Shown: piece after piece, positions 8,038-16,683 of the stretch
Layout of the letters: every line of letters begins with the position of its first letter
Position numbering within the stretch: position 1 is the first letter of the stretch
From: Woeseiaceae bacterium
GTDB lineage: Bacteria; Pseudomonadota; Gammaproteobacteria; Steroidobacterales; Woeseiaceae
DNA length: 54,468 bases
Assembly: GCA_013042375.1 (NCBI GenBank)
Contig: JABDQH010000017.1
Span: 1 to 54,468, forward strand
Direction: 5' to 3'
The notes under the pieces: generated by a model
The model's input: only the letters and a program-made list of their open reading frames with translations
Databases searched by the model: none
Told to the model about the DNA's origin: nothing
Made by a program: the position numbers and the translations under genes

Positions 8038-9952
8038 CGATGGCGACGATTGACGAGCCGTGCTTGAGGCTCTGTGTATCCTCGTAGCCGTCGCACCAGA
8101 CGCGTAGCTGTTGGGCGGACATCGGCTTGGCGACAAAGAACCCCTGGACGAGGTCGCAGCCCAGGCGACGCACGAACGCGTATTGCTGATCGGTCTCCAC
8201 GCCTTCGGCAACAACTTCGAGTCCCATTGCCTTACCGAGCGCAGCGATAGCCTCGACGACCTTGGTATTGGCGCCCGGTGCGTCAACCTTGGAAATGAAT
8301 GACCGGTCTATCTTGATCGTCTGGACGGGCAGCTGCGCGAGGTAACTCAACGATGAGTAGCCGGTGCCGAAATCGTCGATGTGGATGCCGAACCCATATG
8401 ATGAAAGATCGTTGAGAAGCGGCTGAGCGATCGTCAGGTCCTCGAGCAGGACACTCTCGGTCAACTCGAGGTTGATCAGCTGCTGTTCGATCCCGGTCGC
8501 CGACAGGATGCCCTTGATCAGACTGACCAGGTCCTGGTTGTGCAGCTGGTGGGCCGACAGGTTGATACTGACGGGCACGTCCCAGTTGCCGTCCTCGCGC
8601 CAACCGGTAAGGTCCCTGCAAACGGTGCGCATGATCGTCTCGAACAACATGTCGGAGATGCCCATCTCTTCGCTGAGCGGGACGAACTCCGAAGGCGGGA
8701 CAATAGAGCCGTCGGGCCGGATCCAGCGCGCCAGCGCCTCGACGCCGGCCAGCTCACCCGTCTCCGTCGACTGCTGCGGCTGGTAGAAGGCCGTGATCTG
8801 GCCGTCCTCGATAGCGCCGCGCAAATCGCCTTCCAGGCTGAACAGATGCCGCGCCCGGTTGCGCATCTCGCTGTGATAATAGGTAATCGCGTGATTCAGG
8901 CTGCGCATCGAGCGATGCAGTGCGGCCTCCGCGCACTGAAACACCTGCTGGGCGCTGCGCCCGTGCACAGGGTGCCACGCAACGCCGACCGCCGCCTTGA
9001 GGAACAGGTCGCGCCCGTCGATCAGGAACGGCTCCTCGACGGTCCGTTTCACGCGTTCGGCAATGTCGCGGATACCGGCGTCGGACTCGACCCCGGGTAC
9101 GATGACGGCAAATTCGTCTGCGCCGAAGCGTCCCACGGTGGCCGGCTCGCCGGCGCCATCCTGAGCGAAGGTGCGGCTCAGCCGGTTGGCAATTGAGCGC
9201 AGCAGTTCGGTGCCCGAGTCGTAGCCCATGGTCTCGTTGACAAGACTGAAGCGGCCGATATCGAGAAGCACGACCGCCGTGTCGCCCTCGGTGTCTTCGC
9301 TTGCCTCGATCCGCTTCTTGAGGTATTCGATCAGGAGCAGCCGGTTCGGCAGGCGCGTGACGGTGTCGAAGTAGGCAATCTTCTGCAGGGCAGCCGTACG
9401 CTCCACGACGCGTTGCTCGAGATCCTCGTTGGCCTTGCGCAACGTCCTGTCGGCGTGCCACTTGCCGCACAGGGCCGCCGCGAGTTGCCGGCACTCGGCA
9501 CCGTGGAGCGGTTTCTTGAACAGGAATATCTTGTCGGCAGGCGGGATACGTTGACCGAGGCTGTCGGGGTCGGCACCCAGAGAATTCGTGACGATGACGA
9601 TGTTGACGTTGGGGTCGAGTTCACGAATGCGCCCTGCCGCCTCGAGGCCCTTCATTTCCGATGGCAGACGCGTGTCGATGAAGACGATCGAGTAAGGCGA
9701 GCCTGCCGCGACCGCGGCCTCGACCGCCTCGACCGCCTGCTCGCCCTGGTTGCGCGAGTGCACCTCGAAATGCGCAGCACCTGTCTCGTCGGCATCATCA
9801 CCGAACAGCACTTTCTCGATCTCAGTAAGCGTGGCCGTCGCCTCGTCGGGCTCGAAGTCGTCGCCCAGGCAGCGCACGTACTCGCCGATCGACCGTGGAT
9901 CGCCGTCGACGACGAGCACGCGGTTGGAGGGGCCATCCATCAACTCGCTCAT
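8021..9952 (-). CDS. Receiver-GGDEF-EAL cyclic-di-GMP signalling protein
   Basis: 643 residues: a response-regulator receiver at about 11-165 (phospho-acceptor Asp93 in FIDTRLP; lysine near 146 in FLFKKP), a short coiled linker, a GGDEF domain at about 193-355 and an EAL domain at about 375-630. The GGDEF signature reads GADEF (277-281), a change at a normally invariant glycine, and no RxxD inhibitory site is visible, so cyclase activity is doubtful. The EAL domain looks active: EAL at 405-407, NLELTES, DDFGTGYSS and VVAEGVET are intact. The prediction is a phosphorylation-controlled phosphodiesterase lowering cyclic di-GMP. No partner kinase lies nearby. The ATG at 9952 is preferred over one at 10000 because the receiver begins right after it. 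Confidence 0.93.
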   Translation of the reverse strand: MSELMDGPSNRVLVVDGDPRSIGEYVRCLGDDFEPDEATATLTEIEKVLFGDDADETGAAHFEVHSRNQGEQAVEAVEAAVAAGSPYSIVFIDTRLPSEMKGLEAAGRIRELDPNVNIVIVTNSLGADPDSLGQRIPPADKIFLFKKPLHGAECRQLAAALCGKWHADRTLRKANEDLEQRVVERTAALQKIAYFDTVTRLPNRLLLIEYLKKRIEASEDTEGDTAVVLLDIGRFSLVNETMGYDSGTELLRSIANRLSRTFAQDGAGEPATVGRFGADEFAVIVPGVESDAGIRDIAERVKRTVEEPFLIDGRDLFLKAAVGVAWHPVHGRSAQQVFQCAEAALHRSMRSLNHAITYYHSEMRNRARHLFSLEGDLRGAIEDGQITAFYQPQQSTETGELAGVEALARWIRPDGSIVPPSEFVPLSEEMGISDMLFETIMRTVCRDLTGWREDGNWDVPVSINLSAHQLHNQDLVSLIKGILSATGIEQQLINLELTESVLLEDLTIAQPLLNDLSSYGFGIHIDDFGTGYSSLSYLAQLPVQTIKIDRSFISKVDAPGANTKVVEAIAALGKAMGLEVVAEGVETDQQYAFVRRLGCDLVQGFFVAKPMSAQQLRVWCDGYEDTQSLKHGSSIVAIEKARK

Positions 9953-10180
9953 GGCGCCACCGCCCAATGCCCGTTCTGGTAACCGCGCATCATCGACCAC
10001 CCCGCGACAAGGGCAGCGATTTCGACGAATTTGACATAAAATACCCGCAATTCAACGGCTGGTGGTCAATACGGCCCAAGTCTACGGATCGGCCGAATGT
10101 CCGTGCGTGACGCAGTCGCCTATTCAGGCAGAGGCTGTGATACCTTACGCGGCGTTCAAGACGGCCCACCCGAGCGATCT

Positions 10181-10879
10181 ATGCCACTTTTCAAACGTAC
10201 GCTCAGCGAATTCCTGTTCCGGCGCTTCATGCTCAAGCACTACGCGTCCAATCTCCTCGTCGACATGAACCTCGAGGCCAAGCGAGAGACACTCGGGTAC
10301 ATCAAGGCCAAAATGCCGGACGTGCCCTACTTCGAGAAGCATGCGGCGCTCGTTGCCTACACGCTGGACCAGGTGACGAAGGACGGCCTGTATCTCGAAT
10401 TTGGCGTCGGTCGCGGCAAGTCGATGCGCTGGATTGCGCCGCGCGTCGACGGCACCGTGCACGGATTCGATTCGTTCGAGGGCATCCAGGAGCACTGGAA
10501 CGGCAATCCGATCGGCGCATTTGCACAATCGAACCGCCCGAAGGTCCCGGACAACGTGCTGTTTCACGTCGGTTATTTCGACACCGTGCTGCCCGGATTT
10601 CTCGCCACCTACGACGAGCCCGTGGCCTTCCTGCACGTCGACTGCGACCTGTACTCGTCGACCGTGACGATTTTCGAGGGGCTCGGGGACCGCCTGCAGC
10701 CGGGCGCCATCGTCCTGTTCGACGAGTACTACAATTTCCATCGCTGGCAGCAGCACGAATTCAGGGCGTTCCAGGAATTCGTCGAGCGCAGCGGCGTCAA
10801 GTACGAGTACATCGCTTTCTCGGTCACGGGGCAGCAGGTCGCCGTCCGCATCCTCGAGAACCCCACGTACAAGGACTGA
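10181..10879 (+). CDS. Class I SAM-dependent methyltransferase (TylF/MycF-like)
   Basis: 232 residues. The SAM-binding loop is YLEFGVGRGKSMRWIA (motif I, E-FGVGxGxS). It is followed by HGFDSFEG (acidic loop binding the ribose) and AFLHVDCDLYSS, which carries the acidic metal ligands of the TylF/MycF group that methylates sugar hydroxyls, and then VLFDEYYNF. The ATG at 10181 is chosen because similarity starts just after it; an upstream ATG at 10097 would add about 28 residues without family character. The glycosyltransferase that follows is only three bases away, so the pair probably decorates the same glycan or glycoconjugate (inference). The 228 bases upstream, between it and the divergent signalling gene, contain TTGACA and TAAAAT elements at 10031-10042, but not at promoter spacing. 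Confidence 0.82.
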   Translation: MPLFKRTLSEFLFRRFMLKHYASNLLVDMNLEAKRETLGYIKAKMPDVPYFEKHAALVAYTLDQVTKDGLYLEFGVGRGKSMRWIAPRVDGTVHGFDSFEGIQEHWNGNPIGAFAQSNRPKVPDNVLFHVGYFDTVLPGFLATYDEPVAFLHVDCDLYSSTVTIFEGLGDRLQPGAIVLFDEYYNFHRWQQHEFRAFQEFVERSGVKYEYIAFSVTGQQVAVRILENPTYKD

Positions 10880-10882
10880 ACC

Positions 10883-11971
10883 GTGGCCATCCGCTCGCTG
10901 TGCGTGACCGAAGCGGCGGACCGCCCGACTGTGGCCAGCTTCATCGGCATGCACGAAGCGGGCATCGACATTACGGTCGTGTGTCCCGCCGATCACCCGA
11001 ATCACGAGACCCTGCGCGACGCGGGCGTGCCGACCGTCGATATTCGCCTGCCGCGCAATTTCGACAAGCAAGGCATCGCAGCATTGCGCGACGAGCTGGT
11101 TCGCGGGCGCTATCACATCATGCACACGTTCAATAACAAGGCCGTCAGCAACGGCCTGCGCGCCTGCAAGGGATTGCCCGTCAAGATCGTCTGCTATCGC
11201 GGCATCGTCGGCGCGGTCGGCTTCCTCGACCCGATGTCGTGGATGCGCTACCTGAACCCGCGCATCGACCGTATCGTGTGCGTGGCCGACGCCATCCGTC
11301 GCTACTTTCTCGAGATGCAGCCCGCATTCCTGCGCATGCCGGCGGATCGCCCGGTCACGATTCACAAGGGTCACAAACTCGAATGGTATGCGTCCAAGCC
11401 CGCCAGGTTGTCCGATCACGGCATTCCCGACGCCGCGTTCGTCGTCGCCTGCACCGCAAACTACCGGCCGCGAAAGGGAATCGATTACCTGATCGACGCG
11501 ATCGAGGAATTACCCGACGATGTCCACCTGCTGCTGATCGGGCGCATGGATGCCGCGAAGTTGACGAAACGTATCGCGAGGAGTCCCGCGCGTGAACGCA
11601 TTCATCGCGCAGGTTTCGTGACCAACGCTCCCGAACTCGCCGCCGCGAGCGACGTCTTCTGCATGCCGTCGACCAAGCGGGAAGGCCTTGCACGTTCGGT
11701 TATCGAGGCCATGGCGTACCGGGTCCCTCCCGTCGTAACCGACGCGGGCGGCAGCCCCGAGCTCGTTGTCGACGGCGAATGCGGCTACGTCGTGCCGCCG
11801 CGAGACGGGCATGCGATCGCCGCGGCGATCGACAAGCTGTACCGCGATGCCGACCTGCGCGCGCACATGGGCAAGGCTGCGCGCGAACGTATCGCTACGG
11901 CGTTTCGCAACGAGGACACGGTGCGCAAGACCATCGACCTCTACGAGGAACTCGTGCCCAATCCCGATTAA
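10883..11971 (+). CDS. Glycosyltransferase family 4-like protein
   Basis: 362 residues of GT-B fold. An N-terminal acceptor half (AIRSLCVTEAADRPTVASF onward) is followed by a donor half with NYRPRKGIDYLIDAI, HLLLIGRMDA and the E-x7-E type nucleotide-sugar site in KREGLARSVIEAMAYRVPPV, then GGSPELVVDGECGYVVPP. There is no signal peptide or membrane helix, so it acts at the cytoplasmic face. It starts with GTG three bases after the methyltransferase stop. It probably transfers a sugar during surface-glycan or lipid-sugar assembly. Donor and acceptor cannot be predicted. Confidence 0.9.
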   Translation: MAIRSLCVTEAADRPTVASFIGMHEAGIDITVVCPADHPNHETLRDAGVPTVDIRLPRNFDKQGIAALRDELVRGRYHIMHTFNNKAVSNGLRACKGLPVKIVCYRGIVGAVGFLDPMSWMRYLNPRIDRIVCVADAIRRYFLEMQPAFLRMPADRPVTIHKGHKLEWYASKPARLSDHGIPDAAFVVACTANYRPRKGIDYLIDAIEELPDDVHLLLIGRMDAAKLTKRIARSPARERIHRAGFVTNAPELAAASDVFCMPSTKREGLARSVIEAMAYRVPPVVTDAGGSPELVVDGECGYVVPPRDGHAIAAAIDKLYRDADLRAHMGKAARERIATAFRNEDTVRKTIDLYEELVPNPD

Positions 11972-12024
11972 GGCCATGAATCGAGCCGCGTCGCGCTTGA
12001 ATCCTGGTCCTCGAATTGCCTGAT

Positions 12025-12069
12025 CCATCAAAATCCACGATGATCGGAGGCGGGGATAGATCTTGATGG
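12025..12069. repeat. Inverted repeat before the DUF2189 gene
   Basis: CCATCAAAATC (12025-12035) and GATCTTGATGG (12059-12069) are reverse complements over 11 positions with one mismatch, separated by 23 bases, and end 10 bases before the ATG. It may be a leader hairpin affecting translation or an operator. No T-tract follows. Confidence 0.4.
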
Positions 12070-12079
12070 GGGGCTGATC

Positions 12080-12937
12080 ATGGCGGAAGACCAACACGCC
12101 ACAGGCCAGGATGACGAACTGCCGTTCGTCGCACGTTGTCGCAAACTTTCGCTGTTCGCGCCGTTCCGCTGGCTGCGGCTGGGCTTTCGCGACCTGGTCG
12201 CCGCACCGCGGCAGAGCCTGGCCTACGGGCTCGCGGTTGCGCTGCTGATCGGGGGCGTTTCGCTGCTCGCCTGGACCCAGGGCAGCCAGTGGTTCATGTA
12301 TGCGATGGTCGGGGGGTTCGTATTCCTGGCGCCGCTGACCTGCATCGGCCTGTACGCGATCAGTGCCCAACTCGAACGCGGCCAGGAACCTCAGTTGATG
12401 CGCAGCCTGCGAGCCGCGTTCAAGCGCCATCTCGGCAACGAGATGGTCTTCGCGCTGGCGCTGCTCGTCGTGTTTCTCGTGTGGGCCCGCGCGGCCGTCA
12501 TGGTCGGCGTGTTCTTCCCCACCGACAGCAGCCCGACGGTCGGGGACTGGGTCATGTTCCTGGGCTTCGGCTCGATGATCGGCGCCGTATTCGCGGCCTT
12601 TACGTTCTCGGTCAGCGCCTTCTCGCTGCCGATGATCATGCACCGCAATGTCGACAGCATCACGGCCATCGTGACCTCGATCAACGCCGTCCTGCGCAAC
12701 AAGGGCGCCATGGTCGTCTGGCTGACGCTGATCGTCACGTCACTGGTCGTCGGCGTCCTGACCGCCTTCGTTGGCCTGATCGTGATCATCCCGGTGATCG
12801 GCTACGCGGCCTGGCACGGCTATCTCGAGACCATTATCGCCGACGATTTCCCGCGCCACGAGATCGGCATAACGGCGATGCCGCGCGAGGATGATCACGA
12901 CGATACGCCCGACGAGGCAAGCTCCAGCACGGAGTAG
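12080..12937 (+). CDS. DUF2189 family inner-membrane protein
   Basis: 285 residues. A hydrophilic N-terminus leads into FRWLRLGFRDLVAAPRQSL, then about six hydrophobic segments (for example LAYGLAVALLIGGVSLLAW, VFALALLVVFLVWARAAVM and VVGVLTAFVGLIVIIPVIG), and an acidic cytoplasmic-type tail. The opening RWLxxGxxDL plus six membrane helices matches DUF2189, a family of unknown function sometimes annotated as 'cytochrome c oxidase subunit I-like'. No cofactor ligands are apparent. Its last 43 bases overlap the 3' end of the convergent glucokinase gene. GGGGG stands 6 bases before the ATG. Confidence 0.85.
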   Translation: MAEDQHATGQDDELPFVARCRKLSLFAPFRWLRLGFRDLVAAPRQSLAYGLAVALLIGGVSLLAWTQGSQWFMYAMVGGFVFLAPLTCIGLYAISAQLERGQEPQLMRSLRAAFKRHLGNEMVFALALLVVFLVWARAAVMVGVFFPTDSSPTVGDWVMFLGFGSMIGAVFAAFTFSVSAFSLPMIMHRNVDSITAIVTSINAVLRNKGAMVVWLTLIVTSLVVGVLTAFVGLIVIIPVIGYAAWHGYLETIIADDFPRHEIGITAMPREDDHDDTPDEASSSTE

Positions 12938-13884
12938 GCGGCCCCCAGGAGACCGGGCTGCTTGTGCGTGATCAGGTAGGTCGGGACGCGCTCCATGATG
13001 TGGCGATGCCGCCCCTTGCGTTCGAACGCCGCGCGAAAACGCCCGTCCATGAGCATGTCCGGGTAGCGCTTCGCGATGCCGCCGGCTATGTACACGCCGT
13101 CGTTCGCGCCGAGCGTCAGCGCCAGGTCGCCCGCCACCTGGCCCAGGATTTCGAAGAACTCGCGCGTCGTTTCCAGCGCTAGGTCGCTGCCATGGTCCCG
13201 GGCTGCCGCAAATATCCCGGCCGCATCGATCGCGTCGGCGTGCTCGCCCCGGATCTCGGCCAACGCGCCAAATATGTTCATGATGCCGCTGCCGGCGACG
13301 AGGCGTTCGGCCGAGACGCGCTCGTACCTTCGCCGCAGGACCTCCAGGATCTGCGACTGACGAGTGCTCTCGGGCGCGAACCCGACATGGCCGCCCTCGC
13401 CCGTGACCGGCACGAGAGCGCCGCCGCGACCGATCAGCCCCGCGACGCCGAGGCCGGTACCAGGGCCGAGGATTGCAACGTTGAACGAACGATTCGCGAG
13501 GCTGACGCCCTGCTGGGCGCCGACGACGCGGCGTTCATCGACAGCCAGGAATGGAATCGAATAGGCGATGGCCTCGAAGTCGTTCAGCAGGCGAATCGCG
13601 TCGACGTCGAAGTCCTGGGCCAGCGCCTCGGACGCGACGCGCCAGTGATTGTTGGTGACGTTGATACTGCCGTCGATTAAGGGTCCTGCCGCCGCGAGGC
13701 ACACGGCGTCGGGCGCGGGCGCGCCCACGGTCGACAGGTAGTGGCGGATCGCATCGGCCGCCGTGGCGAAGTCCGCGCACTTGAGCTCGAGCACCTCCCG
13801 ATAACCCGGATGTGTATGATTTGCCAGCGCAAACCGCGCGTTCGTTCCGCCGATGTCGCCGACGAGCAGGCATTCCTCAGCCAT
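12895..13884 (-). CDS. glk: Glucokinase
   Basis: 329 residues of the bacterial Glk (ROK-unrelated, E. coli-type) family. It has the phosphate-binding loop LLVGDIGGTNARFAL at the N-terminus, NDFEAIAYSIPFL with the catalytic aspartate, GPGTGLGVAGL for ATP binding, EGGHVGFAP with the glucose-contacting residues, and GVYIAGGIAKR near the C-terminus. It phosphorylates glucose to glucose 6-phosphate in the cytoplasm, the expected fate of glucose released by the neighbouring alpha-glucosidases. The ATG at 13884 follows AAGGTAGG; a longer in-frame start at 13989 would run into the divergent lacI gene and adds no similarity. It is divergent from the LacI-family regulator, an arrangement that suggests shared control. 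Confidence 0.96.
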   Translation of the reverse strand: MAEECLLVGDIGGTNARFALANHTHPGYREVLELKCADFATAADAIRHYLSTVGAPAPDAVCLAAAGPLIDGSINVTNNHWRVASEALAQDFDVDAIRLLNDFEAIAYSIPFLAVDERRVVGAQQGVSLANRSFNVAILGPGTGLGVAGLIGRGGALVPVTGEGGHVGFAPESTRQSQILEVLRRRYERVSAERLVAGSGIMNIFGALAEIRGEHADAIDAAGIFAAARDHGSDLALETTREFFEILGQVAGDLALTLGANDGVYIAGGIAKRYPDMLMDGRFRAAFERKGRHRHIMERVPTYLITHKQPGLLGAAYSVLELASSGVSS

Positions 13885-13900
13885 TGTTCGCCTACCTTGT

Positions 13901-13929
13901 TTGGCCCTGAAGGAGCCGATTGTGATACA
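13901..13929 (+). promoter_or_regulatory. Candidate promoter for the LacI-family gene
   Basis: TTGGCC (13901-13906), a 17-base spacer and GATACA (13924-13929) preceded by TGT form an extended -10 type promoter about 38 bases before the regulator's ATG. A small inverted repeat, TTGT-GAT-ACAA (13920-13930), overlaps the -10 and might be an operator. The 14-bp operator-like motif seen elsewhere in the window is not present here. Confidence 0.4.
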
Positions 13930-13967
13930 AATCTGCGCTGTTGGACGAGGGAAATGCAAGGACGAGC

Positions 13968-14996
13968 ATGAAAGTCGACAATCCGACATCCCGTGACATC
14001 GCAGAACTCGCAGGCGTTTCGCAGGCTACGGTGTCGCGCGCGCTCCGCAATTCGCCGCTGGTGCGCGACGAGACGCGCGAAAGAGTCCAGAAGATCGCGC
14101 GCGACCTCAACTACTTCGTCAATCGCAGCGCGGCCCGGCTCAGGACGCAGCAGAGCAACACGATTGCGCTGCTGCTCTTCGACGAGACCGAGGGCGAGGA
14201 CGCGCAGATCAACCCGTTCTTTCTCTCGATGCTCGGCTACATTTCCCGCGCGGCGTCGGGCCTCGGTTACGACGTGCTCGTTTCGATCCAGCAGCTCAGC
14301 GACGACTGGCACATCGAGTACCAGGCGAGCAACCGCGCGGACGGCCTGATCCTGCTCGGCTACGGTGACTATACGAGCTATCGCGAGAAACTCGCGGCAC
14401 TCGCCGAGGCCAACACGCGTTTCACGATCTGGGGTCCGAAGATCGGCGGCGAACCCGGGCACTCGCTCGGCTGTGACAACGTCGATGGCGGCTACCAGGC
14501 AACACGGCACCTGCTCGAAAACGGGCGCCAGCGCATCGCGCTGCTCGGCACGACGTCTCAACGTTCACCTGAACTGGCCGCCCGCTATGACGGCTATTGC
14601 AAGGCGCTGCGGGAGGCCGGTATCGAACCCGATGAGCAACTAATAGTCGACGCCAGCAGCGCGGACGGGGAAGGCTATCGCGCCATTCTCGAACTGCTGG
14701 AACGCGGTGTCGAATTCGACGCCGTGTTCGCCGTAACGGACGTCATTGCCATCGACGCAATGCGGGCACTCGAGGACAACGGTTTGTCGGTGCCGCGCGA
14801 CGTTGCCGTGGTCGGTTTCGACGACGTCCCACTCGCGGCTTACGTCACGCCGCCACTGACGACCGTGCGCCAGGATATCCGCCAGGCCGCCGAAGGGCTG
14901 GTTCGAGGAATTGTCGGACTAATCGAGGGCGAGCCCGTCGAGTCGTCGCTGATGGCGCCCAAGCTCGTGGTCAGGGCGTCCTGCGGCGCGCTGTAG
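13968..14996 (+). CDS. LacI-family transcriptional regulator
   Basis: 342 residues. The N-terminal LacI helix-turn-helix (SRDIAELAGVSQATVSRAL) and hinge helix (SAARLRTQQSN) are followed by a periplasmic-binding-protein-like sensor domain (about 62-342) with DGLILLGYGDY, HSLGCDNVDGGYQAT and VVGFDDVPLAAYVTPPLTT. It should bind as a dimer to a palindromic operator with central CG and release on binding a sugar such as maltose or a maltodextrin. It is placed between glk and the amylase-MFS-GH97 operon, so control of glucan use is likely. The ATG at 13968 starts directly before the HTH. Its stop overlaps the convergent amylase gene by 26 bases. Confidence 0.95.
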   Translation: MKVDNPTSRDIAELAGVSQATVSRALRNSPLVRDETRERVQKIARDLNYFVNRSAARLRTQQSNTIALLLFDETEGEDAQINPFFLSMLGYISRAASGLGYDVLVSIQQLSDDWHIEYQASNRADGLILLGYGDYTSYREKLAALAEANTRFTIWGPKIGGEPGHSLGCDNVDGGYQATRHLLENGRQRIALLGTTSQRSPELAARYDGYCKALREAGIEPDEQLIVDASSADGEGYRAILELLERGVEFDAVFAVTDVIAIDAMRALEDNGLSVPRDVAVVGFDDVPLAAYVTPPLTTVRQDIRQAAEGLVRGIVGLIEGEPVESSLMAPKLVVRASCGAL

Positions 14997-16683
14997 CCTG
15001 CAGCCGATCGAGCTCACTGGCGAGACGCGGGTTGACGACCGGTGCATCCTGAAGCAGCACGCGCACGCCGTGCGGCTCGACCCTGACGTCAAGCCCCGGC
15101 AAGGCGGCGTCGACTTCCCGCACCTGGCCCGTCATGGCATCTCGCCACGTGCCGGGACTCAGGTACTTCGTCGCCATGAACCGGGCCGGCTGGTCCGACT
15201 TGTTGAGGACGACGAGCGCGGTCTGGGCAACGTCGTCCTTCTCGTAGACACGGTAGAACACGGCCACGTTACCGCCCAGGAGCCTGTTGACCTGCAGGCC
15301 CCGCTGTAGCGCAACCGAGTTCCGCCTGACGTTGGCGATACGCGTCAACGCGTTGTGGATCGCATGTGTCTGCGCGCCGTCGATGGCATCCTGGCCCAGG
15401 TAGTTGCGGTTGCCCGTGTGCTCGTTGGTGCCGGCCTGGAAGCCGATCTCCGACCCGTAGTACACCACCGGGATGCCGCGGCTGGTAAAGAGCCAGTTGT
15501 TGGCATCGATGAAGCCGTTGCTGTCGGCGTCCATGCGATCCATGTCGTGATTGTCGTAAAACGTCATGAGCTCGTAGGGATTCTGGTACAGCCCCGACTC
15601 CAGGTGCTGGTAAGACTCGAGCTCCGAGTACGACGCGCCGTCGGCAAACACCCGGTTCATCGCTTCCCTGCCGGGAAAATCGAGGACGCTGATCGCACCA
15701 TTCTCGGGCCAGGTATGCTCGGCGATCGACGTCGCGTCGTAGCTGAAGTGTTCGGCGAACATGAACAGGCCCGGCCGTTGTGCGCGGATTCGATCGCTGA
15801 AGCGCTTCCAGTACGCATGCTTCATGTAGGCGATCGTATCGATGCGGAATGCCGCGACCCCCTGCTCCAGCCACTGTGAATAGGCAGCCACGAAATACTC
15901 GAGCACGTCCGGGTTGTCTTCGTTCAGGTCGGCCAGCTCGGCAAGGCCCGGTTCGCGATTGAAGTACGCGTGCAAAGGATTGTCGTCATCGAGCGCGCCC
16001 GGATGAAGGTTGCCGTGATCGGCGACGAGCACGCCGTCGGCGTCGTAGAGCTCACCGAACATCGGCTGGTCTTGCGGCATCGTCCAGGCAGGCGACCCAT
16101 GGTTGCAGACCACATCGAGCACATACTTCAGTCCGTATTCGTCCTGCAGCCGGCGCGTGAAATCGGCGAATGTCAGCGCGTCAGACTCGAGATGCTCGTC
16201 GACCTCGAAGAAATCCACGCCCCAGTAGCCGTGATATCCGGTCTTGCCCCTGTCGCCGCCAGGGCCACGGCCCGGATACCGGCTTCCCGTGAACGCTTCG
16301 TCCGGGTTGTCCACGATCGGTGTGGTCCAGATCGCCGTGAAACCCATGTCCGCGATGTACTGCGCGTTGTCCAGCACGCCCTTGAGATCGCCGCCCAGGT
16401 AGCCGACGTTGGCCGGAGCATAGCCTTCGACCTGCATCGGGCGATCGAAGCTGCGCGTCTCCGGCCCGCCGCCCTGCTCGGGGAAGTTGTTGCCCGGATC
16501 GCCGTCGACGAAGCGATCAGTCAGCAGGAAATAGACGGCCTCGGCGGCGAATGGCTCGAGCGTCCCGTAGTACTCGCGCTCGGCAGGTGCCTCTTGCTCG
16601 ACACGTGCAGCGCGCTCGACCGGCGCCGCGCAGCCCGCGGCCAACACGGCCACCGCGGCCGCCAGGAGCAGCGCGGATCTCAT
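14971..16683 (-). CDS. GH13 alpha-amylase lipoprotein
   Basis: 570 residues. A signal peptide with lipobox ends at Cys18 (AVLAAGC), so it is a lipoprotein. The GH13 barrel has region I DVVCNHG, region II FRIDT with nucleophile Asp282, region III FAEHF with acid/base Glu311 and region IV DNHDMD with Asp380, so it should be active. A C-terminal beta domain follows (VFYRVYEKDDVAQTALVVL). It probably cleaves alpha-1,4-glucans to shorter maltodextrins at the outer membrane or in the periplasm. The start at 16683 overlaps the MFS stop (ATGA), giving translational coupling. The frame can be read far upstream, but only the ATG at 16683 gives the lipobox. Confidence 0.94.
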   Translation of the reverse strand: MRSALLLAAAVAVLAAGCAAPVERAARVEQEAPAEREYYGTLEPFAAEAVYFLLTDRFVDGDPGNNFPEQGGGPETRSFDRPMQVEGYAPANVGYLGGDLKGVLDNAQYIADMGFTAIWTTPIVDNPDEAFTGSRYPGRGPGGDRGKTGYHGYWGVDFFEVDEHLESDALTFADFTRRLQDEYGLKYVLDVVCNHGSPAWTMPQDQPMFGELYDADGVLVADHGNLHPGALDDDNPLHAYFNREPGLAELADLNEDNPDVLEYFVAAYSQWLEQGVAAFRIDTIAYMKHAYWKRFSDRIRAQRPGLFMFAEHFSYDATSIAEHTWPENGAISVLDFPGREAMNRVFADGASYSELESYQHLESGLYQNPYELMTFYDNHDMDRMDADSNGFIDANNWLFTSRGIPVVYYGSEIGFQAGTNEHTGNRNYLGQDAIDGAQTHAIHNALTRIANVRRNSVALQRGLQVNRLLGGNVAVFYRVYEKDDVAQTALVVLNKSDQPARFMATKYLSPGTWRDAMTGQVREVDAALPGLDVRVEPHGVRVLLQDAPVVNPRLASELDRLQATARRRTP

